DNA of 64,000 nucleotides from Viridibacillus sp050279675 (GCF_050279675.1 NZ_JBNNUK010000008.1:1-64000); one strand, 5' to 3'; positions 51,552 through 60,740 are shown, numbered from the stretch's first letter. Program-made: numbers and translations. Notes: generated from the letters alone by a model not told the origin.

Positions 51552-52391
51552 ATGGATTTAAAGCAGATTTTAATTGAATGGGTATCGATGCCTATATTAG
51601 AACGTAAAACTCTGATTGCTGAGCAGGGAGACGAGTTGTTATCCAATATGCTACAGGAAATAGGTGCTGTCGATGCAGAATTACGTGATCAACTGATTTA
51701 TAGAACATTTATGGAGATGCTTGGGGAGCAGTTACTATCATACGAGCAAATGCAATATTTGTATAAAGAGATTGTATCGGAACATTATTTATTTTTCCAA
51801 ATGGGTGATGAACAGACTGATACAGTGTTAACGCGATCTTTTTCAGCGTTGTTGTTGACTGGTATTTTAACAACAGATGCAGAATTAAGATTCTTGCCTA
51901 ATGCGGCATTGACTACATATTTAGAAAAAAGCGGTCATTATTTACAAAAAGAACGTGATGTTCGAGGGTTTTTAGATGGTAAGGGATGGGCACACAGTAT
52001 TGCGCATGGAGCTGATTTGGCTGCCGCAACGGTTCGTCATCCAGCCTTTGAACTGCGTATGGCACCACCGATATTGCAAGCAATTAAAGCTTGCTTATGG
52101 AAAAATGCTGTTTATATAGATGATGAAGAAGAGCGTTTAATCATAGTAATAGAAGAAATGATGAAAAAAGGTGTATCAGAAGAAGTATTCGTTGAATGGG
52201 CTGAGCAAATTTTTGATAAGCTAGATCATCATCTATATAGCATAGGGTATGATCCAGCGTATTTTAAAGCAAGGACTTGTACACTTCATTTTATGAAAAC
52301 ATTATATTTTGCATTGAAAATTAATAAGAGTATGCCGAAATTAGAAGGCGTTGTGTATATGCAAATCGCTAAACATTTTAAATTAGGTTAA
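51552..52391 (+). CDS. DUF2785 domain protein
   Basis: A 279-residue, mostly helical, Glu-rich soluble protein. The segment DVRGFLDGKGWAHSIAHGADL is the conserved DUF2785 signature. Function is unknown. The ATG at 51552 has GGAGG 6 bp upstream; an ATG four codons earlier with GAGGGG upstream is equally possible. Confidence 0.82.
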   Translation: MDLKQILIEWVSMPILERKTLIAEQGDELLSNMLQEIGAVDAELRDQLIYRTFMEMLGEQLLSYEQMQYLYKEIVSEHYLFFQMGDEQTDTVLTRSFSALLLTGILTTDAELRFLPNAALTTYLEKSGHYLQKERDVRGFLDGKGWAHSIAHGADLAAATVRHPAFELRMAPPILQAIKACLWKNAVYIDDEEERLIIVIEEMMKKGVSEEVFVEWAEQIFDKLDHHLYSIGYDPAYFKARTCTLHFMKTLYFALKINKSMPKLEGVVYMQIAKHFKLG

Positions 52392-52507
52392 ATAGGAAGG
52401 ATTATTTAACTATGATAGCTTTAGGGAGTTCAGGCTAGACAATGATTTTAAGCTTTTATAAATGGTGTTAGAAAGTTTGAAATTTGCTATATAGGGAACG
52501 GTACATT

Positions 52508-52545
52508 CTAGTTGAGAAAAATATTAACAACTTTTTTTCAACTAG
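52508..52545 (+). repeat. Hairpin touching a ribosome site
   Basis: CTAGTTGAGAAAAA and TTTTTTTCAACTAG pair over 14 bp (one G-T). The 3' arm runs into AGGAGG (52543-52548), so the structure could hide that site. Confidence 0.5.
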
Positions 52546-52604
52546 GAGGATGTAGAGTAATATGAAAAGTAGAAAAAGTAGATACGAAGGTAAATGATAA
52601 AGAA

Positions 52605-53045
52605 ATGAAGATGGACCATTCTGTATCTGCGGAGCTACCAGCTGATTTAAAAGAAGAAGAAAATCCAAAATATAAAGTTGGAAGTAAAGTGATGATCGAA
52701 ACAAGTCATACGGACGGTATGAAGGGTGCAGAAGCCATAATAGTAGGAGCTTTTAATACAAATGCCTATGCTATTTCATATACACCTACAAATGGTGAGG
52801 AAAAAGTGAAGAATCATAAGTGGGTTATTCAACAAGAGATTGTTGATGCGGGTGATAATTTACTGAAACCTGGTACTGAAGTTAAGATAATGGCTTCACA
52901 TATGAAAGGTATGTATGGTGTTGCTGCCAAAATTGACTCTGCAGAACCAACTACAGTATATATGGTTAATTACAAACCAAATACGGGTGGTAAAGCAGTA
53001 GAAAATCATAAGTGGTTAACAGAGAACGAAATAAAAGCTAAATAA
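52605..53045 (+). CDS. YdhK-type (DUF1541) protein lacking its signal peptide
   Basis: A 146-residue product with two DUF1541 repeats, each with a TSHxxGMKGAEA/ASHMKGMYGVAA-like segment and an NHKW motif. Homologues such as B. subtilis YdhK are lipoproteins with an N-terminal signal peptide and Cys. Here the in-frame stop at 52563 leaves no room for one, and the best ATG (52605) has no good ribosome site. An AGGAGG further upstream feeds a different frame. The gene is probably truncated or frameshifted at its 5' end. Confidence 0.65.
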   Translation: MKMDHSVSAELPADLKEEENPKYKVGSKVMIETSHTDGMKGAEAIIVGAFNTNAYAISYTPTNGEEKVKNHKWVIQQEIVDAGDNLLKPGTEVKIMASHMKGMYGVAAKIDSAEPTTVYMVNYKPNTGGKAVENHKWLTENEIKAK

Positions 53046-53046
53046 A

Positions 53047-53088
53047 AAATACCCTTTAGATTGCTAAATCTAGAGGGTATTTTTTATT
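53047..53088 (+). terminator. Terminator after the YdhK-type gene
   Basis: AAAATACCCTTTAGATT pairs with AATCTAGAGGGTATTTT, then a T run. Confidence 0.93.
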
Positions 53089-53344
53089 TAGGTAGAATAA
53101 TAATTCTAAGACTTACAAATTAGAGGAAGTGAAAATTATAATATGTATTTACTACTTTCGATTTTTTGCACCTCTATAGATTGTTTAAGTTAAACTCAAA
53201 ATAAAGGGGAAATTTTATATAGAGTATTAGAATCTAAATGATTCTGAAGAAAATATTATAGAACTTGGGACTTCCAATGAAATTCGAATCGCTATTTGAG
53301 TGTTGAGATGCAAGTCATGCATCTTATAGAAGGACGGGGGATGA

Positions 53345-53995
53345 ATGAGCGCATTAAAAAGAGGAGCAGCATTAATAGGCTGTATATTGTTACTTTGTGC
53401 TTGTAGTATTGAAGAAAAAGCTATAGATAAACCGATAGAACAGAAAGTTATGTTTACAGAAAAAAATATGATGAAATACCCTAAGTTAACCACAAGGGAA
53501 GAAACTATATTAGATAGAACTACGGAACAGTATCTTATTTATGAATACCAAATAGATAAATCGTACAATCACTTAAGATTATGGGTTGAGGCATATGAAA
53601 AGGGGAGGCTAGCCGATTCAGAAGTTTTACTCCTTAACTCTGAAGTAAAAGGTAGTGGTACCATCATTATGAATACAATTAAAAAAGCCGAATCCAATTC
53701 AGAAAATATATTAAGTTTGAGTGTAACCTCTGGTAATGGAAGTAACTCAAGTAGTATAAGAACTCAGCTTCCAAAAATGGCATCCGATCCGACTTTTACA
53801 GTATGGAAAAGCACAATTGCAGATGAGAAAAATATTGAGTCTGAAATGATTTTAGGTTATATGATTCATGGATATTCTAATGAAACAGAACCTCACAATT
53901 ATGAGGAACTTAACGAGAATCCTCAAAAACTGATTAAAGAACTATCAGATAATAAAGAGGTATATATATTAAAAAGTAAATTTATAAAAAATTAG
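53345..53995 (+). CDS. Putative lipoprotein of unknown function
   Basis: A 216-residue protein with a signal peptide and lipobox LLCAC (Cys19 or Cys20 region, AALIGCILLLCACS). The mature part is hydrophilic with a Ser/Asn-rich stretch near residues 118-140. I do not recognise the family. The ATG at 53345 follows GGACGGGGG. Confidence 0.75.
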   Translation: MSALKRGAALIGCILLLCACSIEEKAIDKPIEQKVMFTEKNMMKYPKLTTREETILDRTTEQYLIYEYQIDKSYNHLRLWVEAYEKGRLADSEVLLLNSEVKGSGTIIMNTIKKAESNSENILSLSVTSGNGSNSSSIRTQLPKMASDPTFTVWKSTIADEKNIESEMILGYMIHGYSNETEPHNYEELNENPQKLIKELSDNKEVYILKSKFIKN

Positions 53996-54011
53996 AATGA
54001 AAGTCAATTGA

Positions 54012-54047
54012 AAAGGAGACACGGTAATGAACCGTGTCTCCTTATTT
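54012..54047. terminator. Bidirectional terminator between convergent genes
   Basis: AAGGAGACACGGT and ACCGTGTCTCCTT form a perfect 13-bp stem between the lipoprotein gene and hrtA. Confidence 0.85.
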
Positions 54048-54732
54048 AAGTTGTTCTTAATGTTAACTGGCCATTTTTCATTTCATAAATCTTATCGCAA
54101 TAAGATAAGATGCTTTCATCGTGCGTTACCATCACAGCTGCTTTATTTTTTTCCTTTACCTCTTTTGCAATGAGTGCAACGATTTCGCTACTACGCTCAG
54201 AATCAAGGCTAGCAGTTGGTTCATCAGCAAGAATAATATCAGGGTTGTTCATTAATGAACGTGCAATTGCGACACGTTGTTTTTCACCACCAGATAGATG
54301 CTGTACAAAGTGATTTGCACGATGATCAAGACCAACTGATTTTAACAGTTCATCTGCTCTCTGTTGTGTTTCTTTATTCCAAGAGCCTGCAAGATCAGCT
54401 ACTAATTTAAGCTGATCTTTTACTTTTAAATAAGGAACTAGATTAGAAGCTTGGAATATATAGCCGATTGAACGTAAGCGTACTTCTGCTTTTTGTTTGT
54501 CATTATGGTTTGCTATATTTTCACCGTTAACAATCATTTCACCGCCATCTGGGCTTAAAAGTGCGCCTGCAATAGATAATACTGTACTTTTACCTGAACC
54601 TGATGGACCGAGTATAGCAACAAGCTCACCTTTAATTGCTTGGAAATTGAGGTCGCTTAAAATCTCAACTTCTTGTTCACCATCTTGAAATACTTTACGA
54701 ATATTTTTTAATTCTAATGGAATTTTAGTCAT
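54046..54732 (-). CDS. hrtA: Heme-stress ABC exporter ATPase HrtA
   Basis: A 228-residue ATPase with Walker A GPSGSGKST (about 43-51), signature LSGGEKQR (about 145-152), Walker B IILADEPTASLD and H-loop VTHD. The FQASNLVPYLKV stretch resembles HrtA of staphylococci. Its start overlaps the stop of the permease gene. Upstream on the same strand are the permease and an HssRS-like two-component pair, the known HrtBA context for heme detoxification. Confidence 0.87.
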   Translation of the reverse strand: MTKIPLELKNIRKVFQDGEQEVEILSDLNFQAIKGELVAILGPSGSGKSTVLSIAGALLSPDGGEMIVNGENIANHNDKQKAEVRLRSIGYIFQASNLVPYLKVKDQLKLVADLAGSWNKETQQRADELLKSVGLDHRANHFVQHLSGGEKQRVAIARSLMNNPDIILADEPTASLDSERSSEIVALIAKEVKEKNKAAVMVTHDESILSYCDKIYEMKNGQLTLRTT

Positions 54733-55823
54733 TATTCTGCCCTCCCCATAGCTTGTAAAGGATCCGCTTTTACAATGCTAGCACTTGAAAGTAACGAACC
54801 GAAAATCGACACGATAAATAAAACACCAGAGTATATAAGGATTAAACCAAAGTCAAAGACAAATGGAATACCCTTTGGCATAATAGCTTGCAAGATTGCT
54901 GCAAAACCGATTGCTGCACCAATACTTACAATGGATAGGATAATTACTTGGATAATTGTAGAACCAATGAGGAAATTGTTTTTTGCACCAATTGCTTTTA
55001 AAACACCAAATTGGTTAACTTTTTGAATTGTCATAATATAGAAGAAGGCTGTTAAAACGAATACAGCTATTACGATTAGAAATGCCAACATCATTAATAA
55101 TGATTTTTGTTCAGCATCGTAACCAGGTATACCTTTAATAACATCGCCTTTTTCTACCCAAACCCCATTGTTTATAGTAGATGAAACATCTTCTTGTAAT
55201 TCTTTATTAGCATCCTTTATAACAATCGTGTTATAAGATACTTTTTGTGTTGAAGCAAAAAGGTTTTCCCAGCTTTCTTTGCTTACAAAAGCTACTGGTG
55301 TATGACTGAACGTTTGTTTCTCGGTAAAACCAACTACTGTATAAGTAATATCTGAGTTTTCTTCGTATAACTTATCGCCGATTTCAATTCCTTGTTTTTT
55401 TAATGATTCATCGGCAACAATTGTTGGTCCTTTAGATGATTTAATAGTTGAGCCTTCAGTTACTTTAGGCATTAAGAAGCTGTTTGGGTCAATTCCCATC
55501 ATGCTTACGTCGACTTTTTTATCTGAGTTTACTTCCTTTAAAGAAAGCATTTGTAGACCGACTGTTTGTAGATTTTTATTGTCTTTTATATCCGATAATA
55601 CTTTTTCATCAAAGCGAGAGCGATCGAGGCGATTGTCTGCATCTTTGTCTAAGTAAAATGCATGTGCATTCATGTTCTGAATAGAAGATGCATTATCTGA
55701 TGACAAACCGTTTGCCAATCCACTAATGATAAACACCAACGCTGCAACGAAAAACATTATAAAACCGATCAATAAATATCTAAGTTTGAAAAACCTAATT
55801 TCTTTTAATGAAAGAGAAAACAT
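54732..55823 (-). CDS. hrtB: Heme-stress ABC exporter permease HrtB (FtsX-like)
   Basis: A 363-residue permease: one membrane segment near residues 15-38, an extracytoplasmic domain to about 235, then three segments, the MacB/FtsX plan. The C-terminal block (FFYIMTIQKVNQFGVLKAIGAKN) is typical of FtsX domains. GGAGGATGAAG precedes the start. An HssR-like direct repeat lies 49 bp upstream, so heme-responsive expression is expected. Confidence 0.87.
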   Translation of the reverse strand: MFSLSLKEIRFFKLRYLLIGFIMFFVAALVFIISGLANGLSSDNASSIQNMNAHAFYLDKDADNRLDRSRFDEKVLSDIKDNKNLQTVGLQMLSLKEVNSDKKVDVSMMGIDPNSFLMPKVTEGSTIKSSKGPTIVADESLKKQGIEIGDKLYEENSDITYTVVGFTEKQTFSHTPVAFVSKESWENLFASTQKVSYNTIVIKDANKELQEDVSSTINNGVWVEKGDVIKGIPGYDAEQKSLLMMLAFLIVIAVFVLTAFFYIMTIQKVNQFGVLKAIGAKNNFLIGSTIIQVIILSIVSIGAAIGFAAILQAIMPKGIPFVFDFGLILIYSGVLFIVSIFGSLLSSASIVKADPLQAMGRAE

Positions 55824-55871
55824 ATCTACTTCATCCTCCTGTTCTTGGTTACATCCATAATGTACATCTTG

Positions 55872-55891
55872 AATATGAACGGAAGATGAAT
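55872..55891 (-). promoter_or_regulatory. HssR-type direct repeat before hrtB
   Basis: The minus strand reads ATTCATCTT-CC-GTTCATATT. The second half is identical to the GTTCATATT half site known for staphylococcal HssR and the 2-bp spacing is also the same (both from memory). The first half has two changes. It lies between the hssS terminator and hrtB. Confidence 0.75.
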
Positions 55892-55899
55892 AAGAAATT

Positions 55900-55951
55900 A
55901 CAAAAAAAGTCAGTTATTATTTATGGAGAAGTCCACAAGATAATAACTGAC
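55900..55951 (-). terminator. Terminator after hssS
   Basis: On the minus strand GTCAGTTATTAT pairs with ATAATAACTGAC (12 bp) and is followed by seven T residues. It separates hssRS transcription from hrtBA. Confidence 0.88.
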
Positions 55952-55955
55952 AATA

Positions 55956-57335
55956 TTATTGAATGGGTAATGTCACAGAAAAGATCGTACCTTTATTTTC
56001 TTCACTTATAACATCAATTTTCCCATTATGCAATTTGATGATGGATGAAACGATGGATAAACCAAGTCCAGAGCCTTCAACAGAATGGGCTCTTGAAGTA
56101 TCTACACGGTAGAACCGATCGAATATCCTATCAATTTCATTCTCAGATAAACCTATCCCTTTATCTTGGAAAGTGACGATAATGGAGGAGTCTTTTTTGG
56201 CTATTGCTATATCAATGCTTCCATTTTCTTTATTGTATTTTATCGCATTCGTTAAGAGGTTGTCCCATACGGTGTTAAGTAGTAAAGGGTCGCCTACTAT
56301 TTCGAAATCTGGTAGAGAATAACTAAGCATAATTCCTTTTTCTCCAACAGCCCATTGATACTGGCGGACAAGTTCTTTAAGTTGCTCTGCTAAATTGAAT
56401 GGTTTTTTCTTCATAATATCCTCATTCTGATCTAAAGATGAGAGGAGTAGTAGTTGCTTGGTTAGAGTGGAGAGTCTTTCAATTTCCCCATTTATAACTG
56501 CAATATATTTTTCTTTATCTTCTGAGGGTAGTTCATCTTTTCCCAATAAGTTTGTATATCCTTTAATATTCGAAAGTGGAGACTGGATATCATGGGAAAT
56601 GTTTGAGATGAATTCTTTTCGAATATCATCGAATTGTTCTAATTGGTTTGCCATATGAGAGAAGCTATTTGCTAGCTTTCCTAATTCATCACTACGATTT
56701 ATATCGAGTTCGACATTAAATTTCCCTTCGGCTAACGAGTTCGTCGCTTTTGTTAATTTAGTAATAGGATTTACTAAATATTTTGTACTGATGATTACCA
56801 TTAAAATACTTAGTATTATTGTTGACGCAAATAGCCAACCAAATAAAATATGCATCTCATTGAAAAGTAATTTTATGTCTGGTCTAAGGAAGAGTGCATA
56901 TTTTTTGTTATCATGTGTTAATGGTACTCCAATCGTATTTCTCAATTCATTTGCAAAAAAACCAGTGACAAATGTTTTTTGTGGGAAATGAAGAAGTCCG
57001 TGGTAAACCTCATTATTTAATACTTGATCGATTGTAGACTTTGGTAGTTCCTTCACACGAAAATCTGCCCCAAAATAAGTGCCTTTCCGCGATGTATCAA
57101 CCAAGTACAGTTGATAACCGATGAACGACAGATTTTCGAGATAATCCTTCAAGTCAGTGGTAGGATGTTTTTCTGCAAACTCCGCAATATCTAATGCAAT
57201 TTGTGTATTCTTTGCATCGTTAAATGGTTTTAGCTTTTGTTGATAATACGTATTGGATATAAAGAATGATAGCACGCCACTTAGGAGCATAATACCAATC
57301 GTCAACATAATGAATTTAAAGTAGAGGGATTTCAT
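55956..57335 (-). CDS. hssS: Heme-sensor histidine kinase HssS
   Basis: A 459-residue kinase. Two membrane segments (about 8-28 and 164-184) enclose an outer sensor domain, HAMP follows, then the DHp helix with phospho-acceptor His248 (ISHDIQSPLSN) and the ATPase domain (N box WDNLLTNAIKY, G1 DKGIGL, G2 GSGLGLSI). The sensor shares landmarks with staphylococcal HssS, such as YHG...VTGFF...NTIGV and ALFLRPDI. It overlaps hssR by 4 bp. Confidence 0.88.
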   Translation of the reverse strand: MKSLYFKFIMLTIGIMLLSGVLSFFISNTYYQQKLKPFNDAKNTQIALDIAEFAEKHPTTDLKDYLENLSFIGYQLYLVDTSRKGTYFGADFRVKELPKSTIDQVLNNEVYHGLLHFPQKTFVTGFFANELRNTIGVPLTHDNKKYALFLRPDIKLLFNEMHILFGWLFASTIILSILMVIISTKYLVNPITKLTKATNSLAEGKFNVELDINRSDELGKLANSFSHMANQLEQFDDIRKEFISNISHDIQSPLSNIKGYTNLLGKDELPSEDKEKYIAVINGEIERLSTLTKQLLLLSSLDQNEDIMKKKPFNLAEQLKELVRQYQWAVGEKGIMLSYSLPDFEIVGDPLLLNTVWDNLLTNAIKYNKENGSIDIAIAKKDSSIIVTFQDKGIGLSENEIDRIFDRFYRVDTSRAHSVEGSGLGLSIVSSIIKLHNGKIDVISEENKGTIFSVTLPIQ

Positions 57336-58012
57336 ATACTTTTGTCCTCCAATAAGTAGCCGATCCCGCGTACAGTTTTAATATGAATAGTATCTGTTAG
57401 ATCTGAAAAGCGCTCACGTAAACGCTTAATATGAACATCGACCGTACGATCATCACCTGCAAAGTCTAATCCCCAAACTTGTTCAATTAAATGTTCTCTA
57501 GAAAAAACTTGTTTAGGATGAGACATTAAAAAATACATCAATTCAAATTCCTTCAATGGTAAAAATATTGTGCGATTACCAATATGCACTTCATAATTTG
57601 ATTTGTTTATTGAGATGTCACCTAAACGAACGATAGAATCAACAACTTGTTTATCGTAACGGCGTAATAATGCTTTAATACGAAATAGTAATTCTTGTGG
57701 TTCAAATGGCTTTACAAGATAATCATCTGTACCGGAATCAAAGCCTTTTTCCTTATCCGTAATTTGGTTTTTGGCCGTTAGTAAGATGACAGGAATATCA
57801 AACTGCTGACGTATTTCTTTTGTTAAAGAATAGCCATCCATATATGGCATCATTACATCGATAACTGCTAAATCACAGAGTGTACCTTTAAGAATACGCA
57901 ATGCTTCCATACCATCATTTGCTTTAAATACATGGTATCCAGCATCTTGTAAATGCACCTCTACCAAATTTAGAATATTTACATCATCATCCACAATTAA
58001 AATGCTGGTCAT
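57332..58012 (-). CDS. hssR: Response regulator HssR (OmpR family)
   Basis: A 226-residue regulator with receiver domain (Asp52 in AVIDVMMP, Lys in KPFEPQE) and a C-terminal winged helix (DDRTVDVHIKRLRERF, VRGIGYLLE). Sequence and context fit HssR, which activates hrtBA on heme exposure. The start has GGAGGGGC upstream. It is the first gene of the hssRS operon and is divergent from the SRPBCC gene. Confidence 0.88.
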   Translation of the reverse strand: MTSILIVDDDVNILNLVEVHLQDAGYHVFKANDGMEALRILKGTLCDLAVIDVMMPYMDGYSLTKEIRQQFDIPVILLTAKNQITDKEKGFDSGTDDYLVKPFEPQELLFRIKALLRRYDKQVVDSIVRLGDISINKSNYEVHIGNRTIFLPLKEFELMYFLMSHPKQVFSREHLIEQVWGLDFAGDDRTVDVHIKRLRERFSDLTDTIHIKTVRGIGYLLEDKSI

Positions 58013-58109
58013 TTATTTTGCCCCTCCAATTAATAACAGTCCCTTTAACTAATAATCATATAGTACTTCGGTAAATAATTAAAATTACAAGATTAGCGTA
58101 TCTATTTTG

Positions 58110-58161
58110 TTGACATGAAACTAAATGGTTATATATAATCTTGATACGAAACCAAATGGTT
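58110..58161 (+). promoter_or_regulatory. Promoter with tandem palindromes for the SRPBCC-ArsR operon
   Basis: TTGACA (58110-58115) and TATAAT (58134-58139) are 18 bp apart. AACTAAATGGTT (58119-58130) lies in the spacer and AACCAAATGGTT (58150-58161), a perfect AACCA-AA-TGGTT palindrome, starts 31 bp later, about three helical turns. The linked ArsR gene is the likely binder. Confidence 0.75.
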
Positions 58162-58192
58162 GTACATTTGTGGTAGGAAAAGGAGAATATCA

Positions 58193-58627
58193 ATGACAAA
58201 CAATAAGCAAGAGACATTACAAGATATAAAACAAACAGTACTCGTAAATGCACCGATTCAAAAGGTGTGGGATTATGTATCGACGGCAGAAGGAATTGAA
58301 GCTTGGTTTATGCCGAATAATTTTAAATTAGAAAAAGGATATGAATTCCAAGTGCAATCTCCATTTGGTCCTTCACCTTGTAAAGTAATCGAAATCAGTG
58401 AACCAAATCGCTTATCTTTTGAATGGGATACTGATGGCTGGGTTGTGACCTTCATTTTAAAAGCATTAGGAGAGAAAACAGAATTTACTCTTATTCACGG
58501 TGGATGGAAGTATGCAGATACTATTGTAACGAAAGCACAACAGCCAAGCTCTATCATTCGAGATACCATGGAACAAGGTTGGGTTGGTATCGTTCAGCAT
58601 AAATTCAAACAAGCGGTTGAAGGCTAG
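58193..58627 (+). CDS. SRPBCC/AHSA1-domain protein
   Basis: A 144-residue START-like hydrophobic-cavity protein (KQTVLVNAPIQKVWDYVSTAEG, LSFEWDTDGWVVTF). AHSA1-type proteins paired with ArsR regulators are common in Bacillales; their ligand is unknown. The ATG at 58193 follows AAAAGGAG. It is 2 bp before the ArsR gene. Confidence 0.88.
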   Translation: MTNNKQETLQDIKQTVLVNAPIQKVWDYVSTAEGIEAWFMPNNFKLEKGYEFQVQSPFGPSPCKVIEISEPNRLSFEWDTDGWVVTFILKALGEKTEFTLIHGGWKYADTIVTKAQQPSSIIRDTMEQGWVGIVQHKFKQAVEG

Positions 58628-58629
58628 GC

Positions 58630-58965
58630 ATGTCAGCTGCAGAAAAGTATGGTGTGTTCCAAGCGATTGCTGATCCAACACGTAGAGAAGTATTACATTT
58701 ATTAGCTACAAAGGAACGATCCATTGCAGAAATTACTACTCATTTTGATATGAGCCGTACAGCAATAGCAAAGCATCTTCATGTACTTGCAGATGCGGAG
58801 CTTGTACGTGGTACAAAAGTGGGTAGAGAGAAAATCTATATGCTACAACCAGAACCATTAACAGAATTGAAGCAATGGCTCGCCTTCTATGAGCAATTTT
58901 GGAATAACAAATTATCAAAATTGAAGTACGTTGTAGAAAATGAGTCTATAACAGATACGGAGTAG
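58630..58965 (+). CDS. ArsR-family repressor
   Basis: A 111-residue winged-helix protein (FQAIADPTRREVLHLL, then IAEITTHFDMSRTAIAKHLHVL and wing GREKIYML). No Cys is present, so it is not a thiol-metal sensor of the ArsR/SmtB kind. It is co-transcribed with the SRPBCC gene and probably represses the operon through the two palindromes upstream. Confidence 0.88.
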   Translation: MSAAEKYGVFQAIADPTRREVLHLLATKERSIAEITTHFDMSRTAIAKHLHVLADAELVRGTKVGREKIYMLQPEPLTELKQWLAFYEQFWNNKLSKLKYVVENESITDTE

Positions 58966-59021
58966 TTGGTATATGTAATAACAATTTCACTGATAGTAAG
59001 TGAAGGGAAAGGGTGAGGAAA

Positions 59022-59414
59022 ATGACAAAAGTGACACCGTTTTTAATGTTTCAAGGGAATGCTGAGGAAGCGATGAATTATTATGTTGCTTTAATACCAG
59101 ATTCAAAAGTTTTGCATATTACTCGTTATGGGGCTAATGGAACTGGAACTGAGGGAAGCGTAATGAAAGCTGCATTTTCATTGAAAGGGCAGGAGATTTT
59201 GTGTATCGATAGTAATGTACAACACGATTTCACGTTTACGCCATCATTTTCTCTTTATATTACTTGTGATTCAGAGAAGGAAATAGATGATTTATACGGC
59301 AAGTTATCTGATGGGGGTAGTGAGTTAATGCCATTAGATAATTATGGATTTAGCAAAAAGTTTGGTTGGCTTGTTGATCAATTCGGTGTTTCTTGGCAAC
59401 TTACATTTGAGTGA
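59022..59414 (+). CDS. VOC-family (PhnB/YxjI-like) protein
   Basis: A 130-residue protein of the PhnB-like VOC group (TPFLMFQGNAEEAMNYY, LCIDS, FGVSWQLTF). Such proteins are often annotated as 3-demethylubiquinone methyltransferases without proof. The ATG at 59022 follows GGGTGAGG. It is 56 bp after the ArsR gene and may share its transcript. Confidence 0.85.
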   Translation: MTKVTPFLMFQGNAEEAMNYYVALIPDSKVLHITRYGANGTGTEGSVMKAAFSLKGQEILCIDSNVQHDFTFTPSFSLYITCDSEKEIDDLYGKLSDGGSELMPLDNYGFSKKFGWLVDQFGVSWQLTFE

Positions 59415-59476
59415 TTGTATGATGATTTTAAAATTTCTTTAATAGGTATCAAAATTTTCAAAAATAGTATTTAAAG

Positions 59477-59524
59477 AAAAAAGGTTTTGCCCAAACGTTG
59501 AAGTGGGGGCAAAACCTTTTCTTT
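59477..59524. terminator. Bidirectional terminator between convergent genes
   Basis: AAAAGGTTTTGCCC (59479-59492) pairs perfectly with GGGCAAAACCTTTT (59507-59520). Confidence 0.92.
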
Positions 59525-59527
59525 GTA

Positions 59528-60724
59528 TCAAGCTTGTAAAAGAGCTTTATCTTTTCGACCGTGTAGAAAATAATACAGAACAATTGAAATTAAGATGACT
59601 ATTACCATTGAAAGAAATAGATGACGATAGCCAAATACAGGTACTAGGAAGCCAAGTAAATACGGACCTACACCTAGACCAAAGTCGTAAAAAATAAAAT
59701 AAGTGGATGTTGCTAATCCTAATCGATGATTCGGTGTTACTTTAATCGCAAGTGCTTGGGCAATGGAATTAAAGTTACCATAACCTAGACCGATTAATGC
59801 GGCAGCTAAAAGCAGAATAATACCTGAGCTTGCTTGACTGAATAATGTCATACCAACTGCAAAGATGATCAGACTTGGGTAGACGATTATGTTGGCACCT
59901 TTAGTATCCATTAAGCGTCCAGTAAATGGTCTTGAGAGTAATATAACAATTGCATAAACAAGGAAGAAGTAACTACCTGCAGTGACTAGATTGATAGACT
60001 CTGAATAAAATGATAAGAACGACATAACTCCTGAATAACTAAATCCGATGACTAGAGCTACGAATGAGATAGGAATTGCTTTCGTTTCGATAAAGTTTGA
60101 AAGTTTAAAACCTGGAGTAGCAGCTTTTTCGATTTGTGAAGATTTAGTTGCTATTTGCTGTGGTACTTTTACTAGTAAGAAAGTAGCTAAGCAGATGAAA
60201 GATAATCCTAAATTGATCAAGAAAATCATATAGAAATTCGAGAACATTTGAGTGAGTAAAATACCAATAAATGGACCTACTGCTGTTGCCATAATGGCGC
60301 TCATACTGTAATAACCAATACCTTCACCACGTCTTGTAGGAGGAATTAGTTGGGCAATGATTGTACCTGTTGCAGTACTTGCAATACCAACAGAGACTCC
60401 GTGAAGAAAACGGTTTGCTAGTAAAAGTGGTAGATTAAATGCAACGAAGTACAATGCGGTAGTGGCTGAAAAAGCAATTAGTCCGATTAATAATGTTTTT
60501 TTACTTCCTACGTCGCCAATAATTCGACCAGTAACTAGGCGACCCATTAATGTTCCGATAATGAAAATACTAGATACTAAACCGGCCATGCTAGTTGAGG
60601 CGTTAAATTCTGATTTTGCAAATGATGCAATAGTGACCATTAACATGAAAAAAATTAATGTAATTAGAAAATTAATTAATGAAACAATGATAAAATCTTT
60701 TGTCCATAGTTTTTCTTTAGACAT
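59528..60724 (-). CDS. MFS efflux transporter, MarR-linked
   Basis: A 398-residue twelve-segment MFS protein with motif A GRLVTGRIIGDVGSKKT. It is similar to YfkF/YwoD-type drug or metabolite exporters. It lies 16 bp after a MarR-family gene on the same strand and is surely co-transcribed with it, which suggests an inducible pump for a small toxic compound. Confidence 0.88.
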   Translation of the reverse strand: MSKEKLWTKDFIIVSLINFLITLIFFMLMVTIASFAKSEFNASTSMAGLVSSIFIIGTLMGRLVTGRIIGDVGSKKTLLIGLIAFSATTALYFVAFNLPLLLANRFLHGVSVGIASTATGTIIAQLIPPTRRGEGIGYYSMSAIMATAVGPFIGILLTQMFSNFYMIFLINLGLSFICLATFLLVKVPQQIATKSSQIEKAATPGFKLSNFIETKAIPISFVALVIGFSYSGVMSFLSFYSESINLVTAGSYFFLVYAIVILLSRPFTGRLMDTKGANIIVYPSLIIFAVGMTLFSQASSGIILLLAAALIGLGYGNFNSIAQALAIKVTPNHRLGLATSTYFIFYDFGLGVGPYLLGFLVPVFGYRHLFLSMVIVILISIVLYYFLHGRKDKALLQA

Positions 60725-60740
60725 TCGTCATTCGCATCTC

